Positions 37,578 to 46,760 of a stretch of 64,000 nt of DNA are shown here, piece after piece. The DNA is from Gemmataceae bacterium (lineage in GTDB: Bacteria > Planctomycetota > Planctomycetia > Gemmatales > Gemmataceae), in contig JANWVV010000006.1 of assembly GCA_025055795.1 (NCBI GenBank), positions 1 to 64,000 of the forward strand, read 5' to 3'. How positions within the stretch are numbered: the first letter of the stretch is position 1; each line of letters opens with the position of its first letter. The position numbers and the translations under genes were made by a program. The notes below the pieces were generated by a model. It had not been told where the DNA came from and did no database searches. It saw nothing but the letters and a program-made list of their open reading frames with translations.

Positions 37578-38783
37578 TCAGGTGATCCGCGGAGCCACAG
37601 CATCCGTGAGGGCCTGAATGATACCGGCAATAGCCCCCTGATATTTCGTGCCTTGGGCCCGTGCGATCTGACACTGAGCGAACGACGGCGGCAGCGTCCG
37701 CTGCTGGGTGTGCCAAATGACACGCTGAAGCAGATCAGGCTCGATATCGACCAGCGGCGTATGGATAAAAACGGCTGCGGGATTGAATACATTAATCACT
37801 GTGGCCACAGCCAGGGCCAAATAACCGGCCATCTGATCCAATTCAGCAGACAGATCAACCAGTTTATTACGGGCCAATTCGATAACTTCGTCGCCCCGGA
37901 CGAGACGCCCCAGCTTTTGTGAGGCATGCCAAGCCAGTGCCGTATCGCTGACCACTGTTTCCAGACAACCGGTATTGCCACAGCCGCAGCGTCGTCCCCC
38001 TTGCGGTACCACCGTCATGTGTCCAATTTCGCCCGCCAGACCACTATGACCGGTGAACAACCGCCCGCCCATCATCACTCCTAAGCCGACGCCCGTAGCC
38101 ACATCTAGCACGGCAAAGTCTTCTATCTGTCGAGCCAGACCGTAATGTCGTTCAGCCAGGCATAAGGCATGTGATTCCTGCAAAAGCACAGCCGGCAACT
38201 GCAAGCGGCTGCCTAGATCCACCGCCGGTGTGTGACCATTGGTCATTGGGACATTAGGTGACAGAATACCCCGACCCGTGCGACTATCCACCAAACCAGG
38301 CAGGCTTATCCCTACACCGAGAGTCTGGATACCCTCGACCATGTACTCCCGGGCTGCCGCTTCCAGGACGGTCAGAAGTTCTTCATAACTAGCTGGCGTT
38401 GTTACACGACGCACAGGGCACCGCAGCACACCATCCAGCCCGGCAGCCGCCACCCAGCAATGGTCGGCGTCGACAGCAATCCCCAGAACCTGGACCCGCG
38501 ACCGGGCCAACCGCACCTTGGCTGCCGGCCGACCACGCCCCGTCTCGGTCGCTTCTTCCTCCTCTACCAGACCAGCTCGCAACAGGGATGAAACCGCCTT
38601 TGAAACCGTCGGTGCACTCAAACCACTCACCCGCACCACTTCCGCCCGCGACAATGGACCATGCCGCTGCAATAGTTGCAAAACCAAACGCTCGTTCAGC
38701 CGACCTACCAATGACGGCCAACTTAACGTGACTGTACCCTGTCGTTGGCCGGAAACCAACCGGCTGCTTTTGGCCATTTGCAT
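37578..38783 (-). CDS. ROK-family transcriptional regulator
   Basis: An N-terminal winged helix (about 38-75, LSRAEVVRVSGLSAPTVSKAV) is joined to a ROK sugar-kinase-like domain. The zinc motif CGCGNTGCLE is intact, and GVGLGVMMGGRLFTGHSGLAGEIGH contains the ROK signature. ROK repressors (NagC, XylR, Mlc type) sense sugars or sugar phosphates. As the first gene on this strand before the ThuA-dehydrogenase gene, it probably controls the locus 27.5-37.4 kb and itself; no operator was recognised. A kinase activity is possible but less likely given the DNA-binding domain. Confidence 0.9.
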   Translation of the reverse strand: MQMAKSSRLVSGQRQGTVTLSWPSLVGRLNERLVLQLLQRHGPLSRAEVVRVSGLSAPTVSKAVSSLLRAGLVEEEEATETGRGRPAAKVRLARSRVQVLGIAVDADHCWVAAAGLDGVLRCPVRRVTTPASYEELLTVLEAAAREYMVEGIQTLGVGISLPGLVDSRTGRGILSPNVPMTNGHTPAVDLGSRLQLPAVLLQESHALCLAERHYGLARQIEDFAVLDVATGVGLGVMMGGRLFTGHSGLAGEIGHMTVVPQGGRRCGCGNTGCLETVVSDTALAWHASQKLGRLVRGDEVIELARNKLVDLSAELDQMAGYLALAVATVINVFNPAAVFIHTPLVDIEPDLLQRVIWHTQQRTLPPSFAQCQIARAQGTKYQGAIAGIIQALTDAVAPRIT

Positions 38784-39112
38784 ACCTACAATCTACAACC
38801 CCCGGATAATTTGTAAAGGACATTTACTAAAGAAATCTAAAAAATTTCCTCTTCCTTACGCAACTTCTTTAAACACCAAAACATAGATTCAGCATATCTC
38901 AGACCGTCATACTTGATCTGAACCTCAGGGGATTGACTGCGAATTGATCTAGCGGAGTCAATTTCAGTATCAGCTATTTGATCGGTATTCATTTCGATAA
39001 ACACAAACAAACGTTTTGGCGACCAAGTCATACAAAAGGGATCGAGGGCATGATTGGACTCTTATAACTATTTAACGTGAGATAAAAAGACATGGAAAGG
39101 TGTTCGTACAGC
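38784..39112. other. AT-rich intergenic region
   Basis: The 329 bases hold the likely promoter of the ROK gene. A 64-codon minus-strand ORF (38837-39031) has no recognised feature and I do not call it. Confidence 0.4.
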
Positions 39113-40885
39113 TTAATCCTTGCGAATCAGGCGGAGGGGTTGACGGAGCTGCTCCAGAACTGGGGGTGTCAGAGTGCTCACACCAAAGGCCAGAGCATTC
39201 CGATCCAATGCTTCATGACACAATTCCCCCAAGGAAGGATAACGCAACAGCAGTGGTTGGAGGGTTTGTAGCCCTCGGTCATAACGGTCAAATTTGGGAT
39301 TTTTGGGTGGCGAGGCAGCCAGTTCGAGGGCTTTGAGGAATTGCTCATGGGAGCGTTGGGCTGCGTCCGGGAACGGACGGAAAGCTGTGATTGCGGCTCG
39401 AGCCAACCGACTTAAGTGCGGAATGCTGCGTGCCAGGGAGAACGTCTTTTCCATCTTGGCAGACAATTTGTCCCCCTTGCTCCAAGGTGCACGCTCGGCA
39501 AACTCCCGCTCCAGAAAGTCCAAACGCTGTTCCGCCTGATCTAACCGCCTCTGATGAACATACAAACCGACGAGTTCCAAGGTAGCCGCAACCACTTCCT
39601 CAGGCTTACTGCCGCGACTTTGCAATATGGCAAGCAGTTCCCGCTCCCGTCGCGGAATCAATGGGGTGGGGTAATGGAATTCGCCATTGGGCGCTGCAAC
39701 CTGACCATTGGTCAGTGGATTTTCGTTCCCCGGCTCAGAAGATGGGCCGGTAGCTACTACTATGGCCAGAATGCTCCCAAGCACAATTCCTAATAACACA
39801 GCAAACACCGCCTTGATCCAGACAAAGCGTATACCAGCAGCAGCATTGACCTGTTGCTGATACCCCTCATTCAACCGTGGGTCTGGCGCTGCCGATATCA
39901 CCGATGGTGGTGGGACAGTCTGTACACTACTGCCTGGTCCGCTGATTGACAGATGCGGCTCGGCAGCCGGGAACGCGGACGGAACATCTGGATTGCCGGA
40001 TGGTGTCAATCGTTCCCGCAGACGGTTCAAATCACGAAGAATCTCGCGTACTGACTGATAACGCTGCTCCGGTTGCTTGGCCATCATCTTGTGAACCATG
40101 GCCACCAGCTCCGGAGGCAGATCGGGGCGCAAAGCGGACAATGGTGGAGGCTCTTCGTGCACATGCTTCAATGCCACGTCAAATGCCGTTCTGCCCTGGA
40201 AGGGCGGTTCCCCGGTCAGCAAATGATAACACGTTATCCCAAACGAGTAGATGTCACTTCGGTGATCCACAGGTTTGCCTTGCACCTGCTCCGGCGACAT
40301 GTACAACGGTGTTCCTAACGTCATGCCGCTTTGTGTTAGATGCAAAGCAGGTTGCGCGGCAGCACATAACCGGGACAATCCGAAATCGGTGACTTTCACC
40401 TCTACCTTACGCGTCAGTAAAATATTTTCTGGTTTGATGTCCCGATGAATGATGCCCTCTTCATGGGCTTTTTGCAAAGCCAGGGCCACCTGACGCATAA
40501 TGCTCAGACAGATCGCCAGGTCCGGCGGTCCCCTCCGCTCGAGATAGTGTCGCAGGTTGCGGCCTTCGACATATTCCAGAACCATAAAGCGGAGGCCATC
40601 CACTTCTCCCACTTGGTAGATTTGCACGATGTTCGGATGTTTTAGCCGGGCAACCGTTTCGGCCTCCCTTTGGAAACGCTTCAAGGCTGTATCCGCGTCG
40701 GCCACATCGAAACGGATGAGCTTGAGCGCGACCTCCCGTTTCAAGGAGAGCTGCTCGGCCAGGTACACTTGGCCCATGCCGCCACTCCCCAGTCGGCGGA
40801 GTAACCGATAATCACCCAGGATACGCCCCGACAGGTCCGGCACCGCTGCTGCCCTCGATCGATCTGAAGAGGGGGTATCCGGCAT
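39113..40885 (-). CDS. membrane-anchored Ser/Thr protein kinase
   Basis: A PknB-like Hanks-type kinase of 590 residues. The glycine loop is GSGGMGQV (33-40) and the ATP lysine is in VALKLI (residue 55). HRDIKPENILL has the catalytic Asp at 149, DFG is at 167-169, and the activation segment ends GTPLYMSPEQ. After a Pro/Ser-rich juxtamembrane region a single transmembrane helix lies at about 355-380. An extracytoplasmic helical domain of about 200 residues (LELVGLYVHQRRLDQAEQRL) follows, with no PASTA repeats. The kinase domain faces the cytoplasm. It could feed FHA-containing regulators such as the one at 8556; that link is speculative. Confidence 0.93.
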   Translation of the reverse strand: MPDTPSSDRSRAAAVPDLSGRILGDYRLLRRLGSGGMGQVYLAEQLSLKREVALKLIRFDVADADTALKRFQREAETVARLKHPNIVQIYQVGEVDGLRFMVLEYVEGRNLRHYLERRGPPDLAICLSIMRQVALALQKAHEEGIIHRDIKPENILLTRKVEVKVTDFGLSRLCAAAQPALHLTQSGMTLGTPLYMSPEQVQGKPVDHRSDIYSFGITCYHLLTGEPPFQGRTAFDVALKHVHEEPPPLSALRPDLPPELVAMVHKMMAKQPEQRYQSVREILRDLNRLRERLTPSGNPDVPSAFPAAEPHLSISGPGSSVQTVPPPSVISAAPDPRLNEGYQQQVNAAAGIRFVWIKAVFAVLLGIVLGSILAIVVATGPSSEPGNENPLTNGQVAAPNGEFHYPTPLIPRRERELLAILQSRGSKPEEVVAATLELVGLYVHQRRLDQAEQRLDFLEREFAERAPWSKGDKLSAKMEKTFSLARSIPHLSRLARAAITAFRPFPDAAQRSHEQFLKALELAASPPKNPKFDRYDRGLQTLQPLLLRYPSLGELCHEALDRNALAFGVSTLTPPVLEQLRQPLRLIRKD

Positions 40886-41232
40886 GACGCTGCTAACCCT
40901 CCCTAAGGTGTGTATGCCTTTACCCTTAACTTAATAAGTTAACATGCTCCACCCAACCCCGCTGCGTCTACTTCATCCCATGAATCATGATTCATCGCCA
41001 ATCCGTATAATTATGAACGTTCTCCATAACTTGAGTTGGCATCGACAACATGATACTAGTAATCGAACAAAGCTTCCCAATCGCATCTTACCCGCGTTAA
41101 ATTTCCCGAGCTCGGTGCGATGTTAAAGGCTTGAAACATACAGAAAACTTGTAGGATAAAGGTGCCTGCTAACAACAATATTGAGCAACCGATTTGATAA
41201 GAAAGGTTTCACTCTCCCACCTACGGACTAGC
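40886..41232. other. intergenic region between divergent genes
   Basis: Holds the promoters of the kinase (minus) and leucine-rich-repeat (plus) genes. No ORF of note. A short palindrome (ATGAATCATGATTCAT) lies around 40980-40995 and may be a protein-binding site. Confidence 0.4.
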
Positions 41233-41955
41233 ATGATTAACCGTAGCCTGCCTTGGCGTAACCTCACGCTTTGTAGCATCTTATGTAACCTGATGGCATT
41301 GCAGTCTGGGACGGGCATGGCCACAATTACGCTCTCACAGAATACCGTTCAGGCCGACCGTCTCCGCCAAATACTCGCTCCTTGGAAGGCAACCGTGGAG
41401 CTGGATCCTTCGTTACCTCAGGAGGCACCACTGCGGGTTGTTTTCGATTCTGCCAACGACCAGGCCTTGCAAAAGTTATCTGCGCAGGGGGGAGTTGGAG
41501 CCATCGAGATCGCCAATGCTCGTCTTTGTACAGCTAAAGGATTCAGTGCTCTGAAGGCACTACCCCATTTGCGTCAACTAAAATTGGAACATGCCAATCT
41601 GACCCCGGCCAGCCTCCAGGCTATCGCCGAATACTCTCAACTTCGACATCTGAGTTTGATCGATGCTGGACTGAACGATAATCATTTGACCATTTTGAAA
41701 TCCCTTCGACGTCTCGAACATCTTAACCTGAGCAACAATCCGAAAATCTCAGATAATGGTTTGAAAGCCATAGCGGCCCTGGAACGCCTCCGCAGCTTGC
41801 ATTTGGCCCACACGGCTATCACCGACAAGGGGCTTCAGGAATTGAAGGCGCTCGACGCCTTGCGGACTCTTAACGTTGTTAACACCCTGGTTACCCAAGA
41901 AGCTTTGGAGCAATTCGCCGATGCTATGCCTAACCTGCGTAACATCCGCCGCTAA
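41233..41955 (+). CDS. exported leucine-rich-repeat protein
   Basis: About 240 residues. A hydrophobic N-terminal segment (LTLCSILCNLMALQSGTGM) may be a signal peptide. From about residue 65 on there are roughly six leucine-rich repeats, such as LPHLRQLKLEHANLTPASL, LRRLEHLNLSNNPKISDNGL and LRSLHLAHTAITDKGL. These are the Planctomycetes-style LRRs of about 24 residues ending in a xDxGL turn. They suggest protein binding. ATG at 41233 is preferred to the TTG at 41194. The PVC dehydrogenase gene follows on the same strand after 165 bases. Confidence 0.8.
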   Translation: MINRSLPWRNLTLCSILCNLMALQSGTGMATITLSQNTVQADRLRQILAPWKATVELDPSLPQEAPLRVVFDSANDQALQKLSAQGGVGAIEIANARLCTAKGFSALKALPHLRQLKLEHANLTPASLQAIAEYSQLRHLSLIDAGLNDNHLTILKSLRRLEHLNLSNNPKISDNGLKAIAALERLRSLHLAHTAITDKGLQELKALDALRTLNVVNTLVTQEALEQFADAMPNLRNIRR

Positions 41956-42120
41956 TGATATTCTCAAATAGCGTCTTACCAGGCAAGTAACCCCTTTAGG
42001 CTCATGAACTCTGGATTCACCGGACAAAAGGACTTGAAAATTGACCCATTTCACGCAACTTCACGCTGAGAGAGCACTGAAACTTCGCTTCGTCAAAACT
42101 TCGTCCAAGGGATTATTCCG

Positions 42121-45100
42121 ATGCTGATAAACCATGTGCGGTTAATTATCAGAACCCTGCTAGCATCGTCCGCCATTGCTGCTCTAGTAGGTGTATGGCC
42201 AGTTAGTAGCAGTTGGTCGTCAAAGGGGCAGGCTGTGGATCAAGCTGCCTCCGTCACTCCCCCTCCCCTGATTGCCCCTACCGAACCTCTGACGCCCGAA
42301 GCTGAGCGACAGGCCTTAATGGTCCCTGCGGGGTTTGTGGTGCAACTGGTCGCCTCTGAACCCCAGATTGACAAACCGATCCAAATGGCGTTCGACGGCC
42401 AAGGACGTCTTTGGGTCACCACTAGCCGTCACTATCCATTCCCCGCTGAACCGGGGAAAGCCCAAGACAAGGTCTTCGTACTGTCCGATTTCGATCCCCG
42501 AACTGGTCGGGCCCGCTCGATTCAGGTATTTGCCAATGACCTGAATATCCCCATAGGGATCCTACCCCTACCCGACGGGCGGAGTGCCCTGATATCCAGT
42601 TGTGGCGAAATCCGTAAATACCTCGATCACGATGGCGACGGTCGGGCCGATACCTATCAGGTCCTGTTCCGCGGCTTCGGCTTCCGCGACACTCACGGTA
42701 TGTACAACTCATTCACTCTTATGCCTGATGGGTGGGTCTATGCTTGTCATGGATTTGCCAACGACAGCACCGTAACAGGTCGTGACGGGGGCACGGTTCG
42801 CATGCATTCGGGTCATACCTTCCGCTTTCGTCCAGACGGTTCACGCATCGAAATTTTCACCTCGGGTCAAGTGAATCCTTTCGGCATGGCCGTCGACCCG
42901 AACGACCGACTGTACACCGCCGACTGTCATTCCCGTCCCATCACTCAGCTGATCCCACACGCTTACTACGAAAGTTTTGGTAAACCCCACGATGGTCTGG
43001 GGTTTGCCCCTCACGTCACCCGCCACGATCACGGCAGCACCGCCCTTTGTGGTCTGGTGTGGTACCAGGCCGACCACTTCCCGAAGGACTGGCAACACCA
43101 CATGTTCCTAGGAAACGTTGTCACCAATCGCATCAATTGTGATCGCATCGTCTGGAACGGATCCACACCGGTTGGGCAGGAGTGCCCGGATTTTCTGATC
43201 AGTCGTGATCCATGGTTCCGGCCAGTCGATCTGAAGCTGGGGCCCGATGGCGCGTTATACGTGGCCGACTTTTACAACCGGATCATCGGACATTACGAAG
43301 TGGATTTGCGGCATCCTGGACGGGATCGCGAACGTGGTCGCCTCTGGCGTATTGTCTGGCGTGGGCAGAACTCCGCAGGTGTTTCTCCACCGCAGGTCCC
43401 TTTCCGTGATTTGACAAGTGCCTCACTGGAAGAATTGCTCCGTCTGAGCCGGCATGCCAATCTGACCGTGCGTCTGTTAGCCCGACAGCACCTAGCCACT
43501 CGCTTTCCCGAAGCCTGGCGGCGGACCGAACCACCGCTAGATGCCCTACATGCCTGCCGCATCATTGCCCAGGATAACGATCCCCAGCACTGCCGTCAGG
43601 CTGTGGATTATTTGATCCTCCACCCCACGGCTCAGGCTATCGTACCCTTGTTATCCCTGCTGCACCGCATTTCACCCCAGGATACTCATCTGCGGCATGC
43701 TAGCCGCATCGCCTTGCGGAACGCACTGCGGGACACACCTGATGGTTGGAATACCGCCCGTGAGCACCTGCAGGAACACCCGACGGGCCTGCCCCGCTTG
43801 CTTGACATATTGCCCGGCATCCCTGGCCCAGCCGCCGCAACGTTTTTGGCCCATCACTGGCGTGAGGGAGGCCTCAGCCCTACTGCCCTGCACAAGCGGT
43901 TCGCTCTATCATTAGACGCTTATCTCCAAGGTGTGACCCTGCTTGCTCAGCATGCCTCTTTGGAAATCCTTCGTCCACTTGGGGGCATGTTGGAACCATC
44001 GGCTCAGGTGGAACCCGTTGTCACGTTGCGTATTGCCCAAACATTTTATCGCAACTATGCAGGACGTTCGTTGCCCGACGAATTGCTACCACCGAGCCTG
44101 GAAGATCTCCTGCGTACCACCCTGCAGCAGCCCACAATAACAGACGCTCACTCCCTGGCTGTCGATGTACTTACCCGTGCACGCCCCTTACTACCCGCCG
44201 GGGAGCGACGCAATCGCTTGGATACCTGGGCGGCTGAATCTGTCACCGCCTTGTTACTGAACAGTCAAGCCCCCCTTCCCCTGCGGCAACAGCTAATCCA
44301 CCTGGCGGTGCGTGATTACTTGAATAAAGCGCAAAACGTGCTGATCCGCTTGCTCAACGAGCCACAAGAGCCAGCGGCGTTACGAGAGCACCTTCTAGTG
44401 ACCTTAGCCGCTCACCCCGCGGCGCTGCAACTATCTGCATTACAAGAGTCATTTCGCAGGGCACTGCACCATTGCCCCTATCGCGTGGTTCAGGCCGTTG
44501 CTTTACAACTAGCTACCAGCAAGGGCGGTGCAGAATTGCTATTACAGATGGTCCAAAAGCAGCAACTGCCGCCCGTTGTCCTCCGTGAAAATGCAATCCG
44601 TGAACGGTTACTGGCCCACCGGCAGCCGCAGCTGGAAAATCGTTGGAAGGAGCTTACGCGAGACCTCCCACCGTTCGATCAGCAACTTCAACAGTTGATT
44701 CGGCAACGGGCCACTGCCTTTACTCGTCACGTTCCCGATCGGGCTGCCGGGGCCCGTTTGTTTGTGCAACATTGTGCCCCCTGCCATCGGCTCGGCGGTC
44801 AGGGTGCTACCTTTGCCCCACAGTTGGACGGTATTGCCCAACGGGGACCTGAACGCCTATTAGAAGACATTCTGGACCCCAATCGTAACGTGGATCCAGC
44901 CTTCCGGGCTCGAATTATCGTTACAACGGATGAACGAACCTTGACCGGCTTGCTTGTCCGTGCCGAAGCTGATCAGCTGGTCCTGATCGACTCGACAGGC
45001 AAGGAAATACGCTTGTCCACCCGTGAAGTGGCTTCCAACCGCGAAACACCTCTGTCACCAATGCCCACCAACTTCGCCCAGCTTCTGAGCGAAAAAGAAT

Positions 45101-45159
45101 TATTCGACTTACTCGGTTACCTGTTACATGCCGCAGCACCGACCCCGCCGAAGCATTGA
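42121..45159 (+). CDS. PVC-type dehydrogenase / HEAT / cytochrome c protein
   Basis: A 1012-residue exported protein. After an N-terminal membrane segment (about 8-28) comes a beta-propeller dehydrogenase-like domain (about 60-440: VPAGFVVQLVASEPQIDKP, MAFDGQGRLWVTTSRHYPF, DHDGDGRADTYQ). Helical repeats occupy about 450-860, then a cytochrome c domain with CAPCHRLGGQG (about 885) and the DPNRNVDPAFRA motif of PVC-type hemes. It lacks the ThuA domain of the paralogue at 33042. It probably passes electrons from an unknown periplasmic substrate to its own heme. It is convergent with the STAS gene. Confidence 0.9.
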   Translation: MLINHVRLIIRTLLASSAIAALVGVWPVSSSWSSKGQAVDQAASVTPPPLIAPTEPLTPEAERQALMVPAGFVVQLVASEPQIDKPIQMAFDGQGRLWVTTSRHYPFPAEPGKAQDKVFVLSDFDPRTGRARSIQVFANDLNIPIGILPLPDGRSALISSCGEIRKYLDHDGDGRADTYQVLFRGFGFRDTHGMYNSFTLMPDGWVYACHGFANDSTVTGRDGGTVRMHSGHTFRFRPDGSRIEIFTSGQVNPFGMAVDPNDRLYTADCHSRPITQLIPHAYYESFGKPHDGLGFAPHVTRHDHGSTALCGLVWYQADHFPKDWQHHMFLGNVVTNRINCDRIVWNGSTPVGQECPDFLISRDPWFRPVDLKLGPDGALYVADFYNRIIGHYEVDLRHPGRDRERGRLWRIVWRGQNSAGVSPPQVPFRDLTSASLEELLRLSRHANLTVRLLARQHLATRFPEAWRRTEPPLDALHACRIIAQDNDPQHCRQAVDYLILHPTAQAIVPLLSLLHRISPQDTHLRHASRIALRNALRDTPDGWNTAREHLQEHPTGLPRLLDILPGIPGPAAATFLAHHWREGGLSPTALHKRFALSLDAYLQGVTLLAQHASLEILRPLGGMLEPSAQVEPVVTLRIAQTFYRNYAGRSLPDELLPPSLEDLLRTTLQQPTITDAHSLAVDVLTRARPLLPAGERRNRLDTWAAESVTALLLNSQAPLPLRQQLIHLAVRDYLNKAQNVLIRLLNEPQEPAALREHLLVTLAAHPAALQLSALQESFRRALHHCPYRVVQAVALQLATSKGGAELLLQMVQKQQLPPVVLRENAIRERLLAHRQPQLENRWKELTRDLPPFDQQLQQLIRQRATAFTRHVPDRAAGARLFVQHCAPCHRLGGQGATFAPQLDGIAQRGPERLLEDILDPNRNVDPAFRARIIVTTDERTLTGLLVRAEADQLVLIDSTGKEIRLSTREVASNRETPLSPMPTNFAQLLSEKELFDLLGYLLHAAAPTPPKH

Positions 45160-45208
45160 AACCGCCTTTGATTACAGGATCCAGAAATGAAACACAAACG
45201 AGACAAGA

Positions 45209-45637
45209 TTAGTAAGAGCTACGCAAAGCGGTCAGGGCCTCCTGGGGTGTATCGTAGATGGCCCAGAGCATGTCTAGGGCCGTTGTGTGTAATAACTCGC
45301 GAATCGGGGAATCGGCTTTCACTCCAGCCAGTACCAACTCGCTCCCCCGCGGTTTGACTATTTCGTAGCAACGTAGCAGGAAAGTGATAAACGAAGAGCC
45401 GAAGTAAGAAACGTTGGACAGGTCCACCACAATATGTTCGGGTGGGTCACGCCGTAGGGGTTCCAGGACCATTTGTGCCGCTGGCTGAAGCAAGGTTTCG
45501 GCCAAGTGCTCAATCTGAGCTGTTGGCACAATGACAGCCACTTCCCCGTGTCGCCGGACCTGGAAAAACTCGGCACTCCAGTCCGGTGGTGACTCGTGGT
45601 GCTCACTTGGATCCTTCGGAACGGGCTCTTTAACCAT
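45209..45637 (-). CDS. STAS-domain protein (anti-anti-sigma factor-like)
   Basis: About 142 residues forming one STAS domain. The segment VVDLSNVSYFGSSFITFLL aligns with the phosphorylatable DxSxVxxxDSSG region of SpoIIAA, with a Ser pair kept but the following Gly replaced by Phe. The ATG at 45637 has a GGGGG tract eight bases upstream and is preferred to a start at 45712. No anti-sigma kinase or phosphatase gene is adjacent, so its partner is unknown. About 27 N-terminal residues are polar and probably unstructured. Confidence 0.82.
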   Translation of the reverse strand: MVKEPVPKDPSEHHESPPDWSAEFFQVRRHGEVAVIVPTAQIEHLAETLLQPAAQMVLEPLRRDPPEHIVVDLSNVSYFGSSFITFLLRCYEIVKPRGSELVLAGVKADSPIRELLHTTALDMLWAIYDTPQEALTALRSSY

Positions 45638-46129
45638 GATTATACCCCCGTATGTGCGGGCGTGGTCTGCTGCTAGCGTCTTCAGCCTAACCTGTATACG
45701 TGCGACTTGCAAGCAATGTCTATCGCCAGCGGCGTTCCTGGGTGGATCATACCCGCAATCCGATTGGCATTACTCGTTAGCGACTGCGCCGACGGTTGCC
45801 ATCAAAGTGATAATTGCCTGATCCGCCCTAGTTACCCTCTTCACAAAAAATCACTGCTATAGCCGCAAGCATGTATGTATAGAACAGCCGAACGCTGGAC
45901 TTGGACAAACTCTATGGACCGTATTAGCCAATAGTCCAATCGTTTGGGGGAACTTCGAATCCTCCATCTTCGTTTACATATAGTAAGAGCCCGTTGACTT
46001 AGCCGCGGACAGTTGACGGGTGATGCAAAGTGCCTTCGATTTCAGAATGCGAAATTCATGAAGCTCCTATTTGAAAATAGCTGGGGTTCAAGGTAAGGTG
46101 TAAAACCTGCTTTGGGCGGAGGTGTGGCT
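45638..46129. other. intergenic region, no gene seen
   Basis: Nearly 500 bases between divergent genes. A 96-codon plus-strand ORF (45531-45821) is mostly a shadow of the STAS gene. I see no RNA gene. Confidence 0.45.
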
Positions 46130-46669
46130 ATGCCACGGCAAGATGTTATGCGTGTAGTGTTAGGCGGGTGGTTACTGTTTGCCGGTCTGGTGTATTTGGG
46201 CACCTTACCGGAGTCACTTTGGGCCGCACAGGTCAAAGAAGCCAAAAAGTATACAGAGCAACTCAAGTCGGCGCGGACGCCCAAGGAAAAGGTAGTTGCC
46301 TTGCAGGAACTAGGCCGGCTAGCGGCCATCCAAAAGTCCTTGGTTGTGGAGGCCTTGCCGCACATCTACAAGGCCCTGGAGGATAAAGATCCGGAAGTCC
46401 GGGGTGCTGCAGCTCACTGTTTGGGTCAGTGCGACGAGCCGCCTGAGAAAGCGGTTCCCCTGTTGCACAACCTGCTCAAGGACGAAAAACAACCGGAGGT
46501 GGTGCGGATCGGTGCAGCCCGAGGGCTGGCCGCCATGGGTGCTCAAGCCAAAGTGGCGCTTCCCACGTTGCGTTCCATTGCTAAAAACGCCGATAAGAAA
46601 GACCGCCTCGGTAAAGAAGCCCAACAAGCGGCCAAGGCTATTGTCAGTCTGCTCAAGGATAGCAAGTGA
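46130..46669 (+). CDS. exported HEAT-repeat protein
   Basis: A 179-residue protein with an N-terminal signal segment (VLGGWLLFAGLVYLGTL). About three HEAT-type helical repeats follow, for example LPHIYKALEDKDPEVRGAAA and VPLLHNLLKDEKQPEVVRIGAARGLAAMG. It is Lys-rich at the C-terminus. GGAGG at 46118-46122 supports the ATG at 46130 over the TTG at 46112. Such small repeat proteins are scaffolds or binding modules; no partner is evident. It is convergent with the DUF1501 gene. Confidence 0.8.
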   Translation: MPRQDVMRVVLGGWLLFAGLVYLGTLPESLWAAQVKEAKKYTEQLKSARTPKEKVVALQELGRLAAIQKSLVVEALPHIYKALEDKDPEVRGAAAHCLGQCDEPPEKAVPLLHNLLKDEKQPEVVRIGAARGLAAMGAQAKVALPTLRSIAKNADKKDRLGKEAQQAAKAIVSLLKDSK

Positions 46670-46760
46670 CGCCCAAGCACTGCTGAGCGAACCGCAGGAC
46701 CGCTCGGGTAATATTCCAGGTTCCCTCAGTTTTGCCAAGAGGTTTTCAGGCTGGCAGTTT

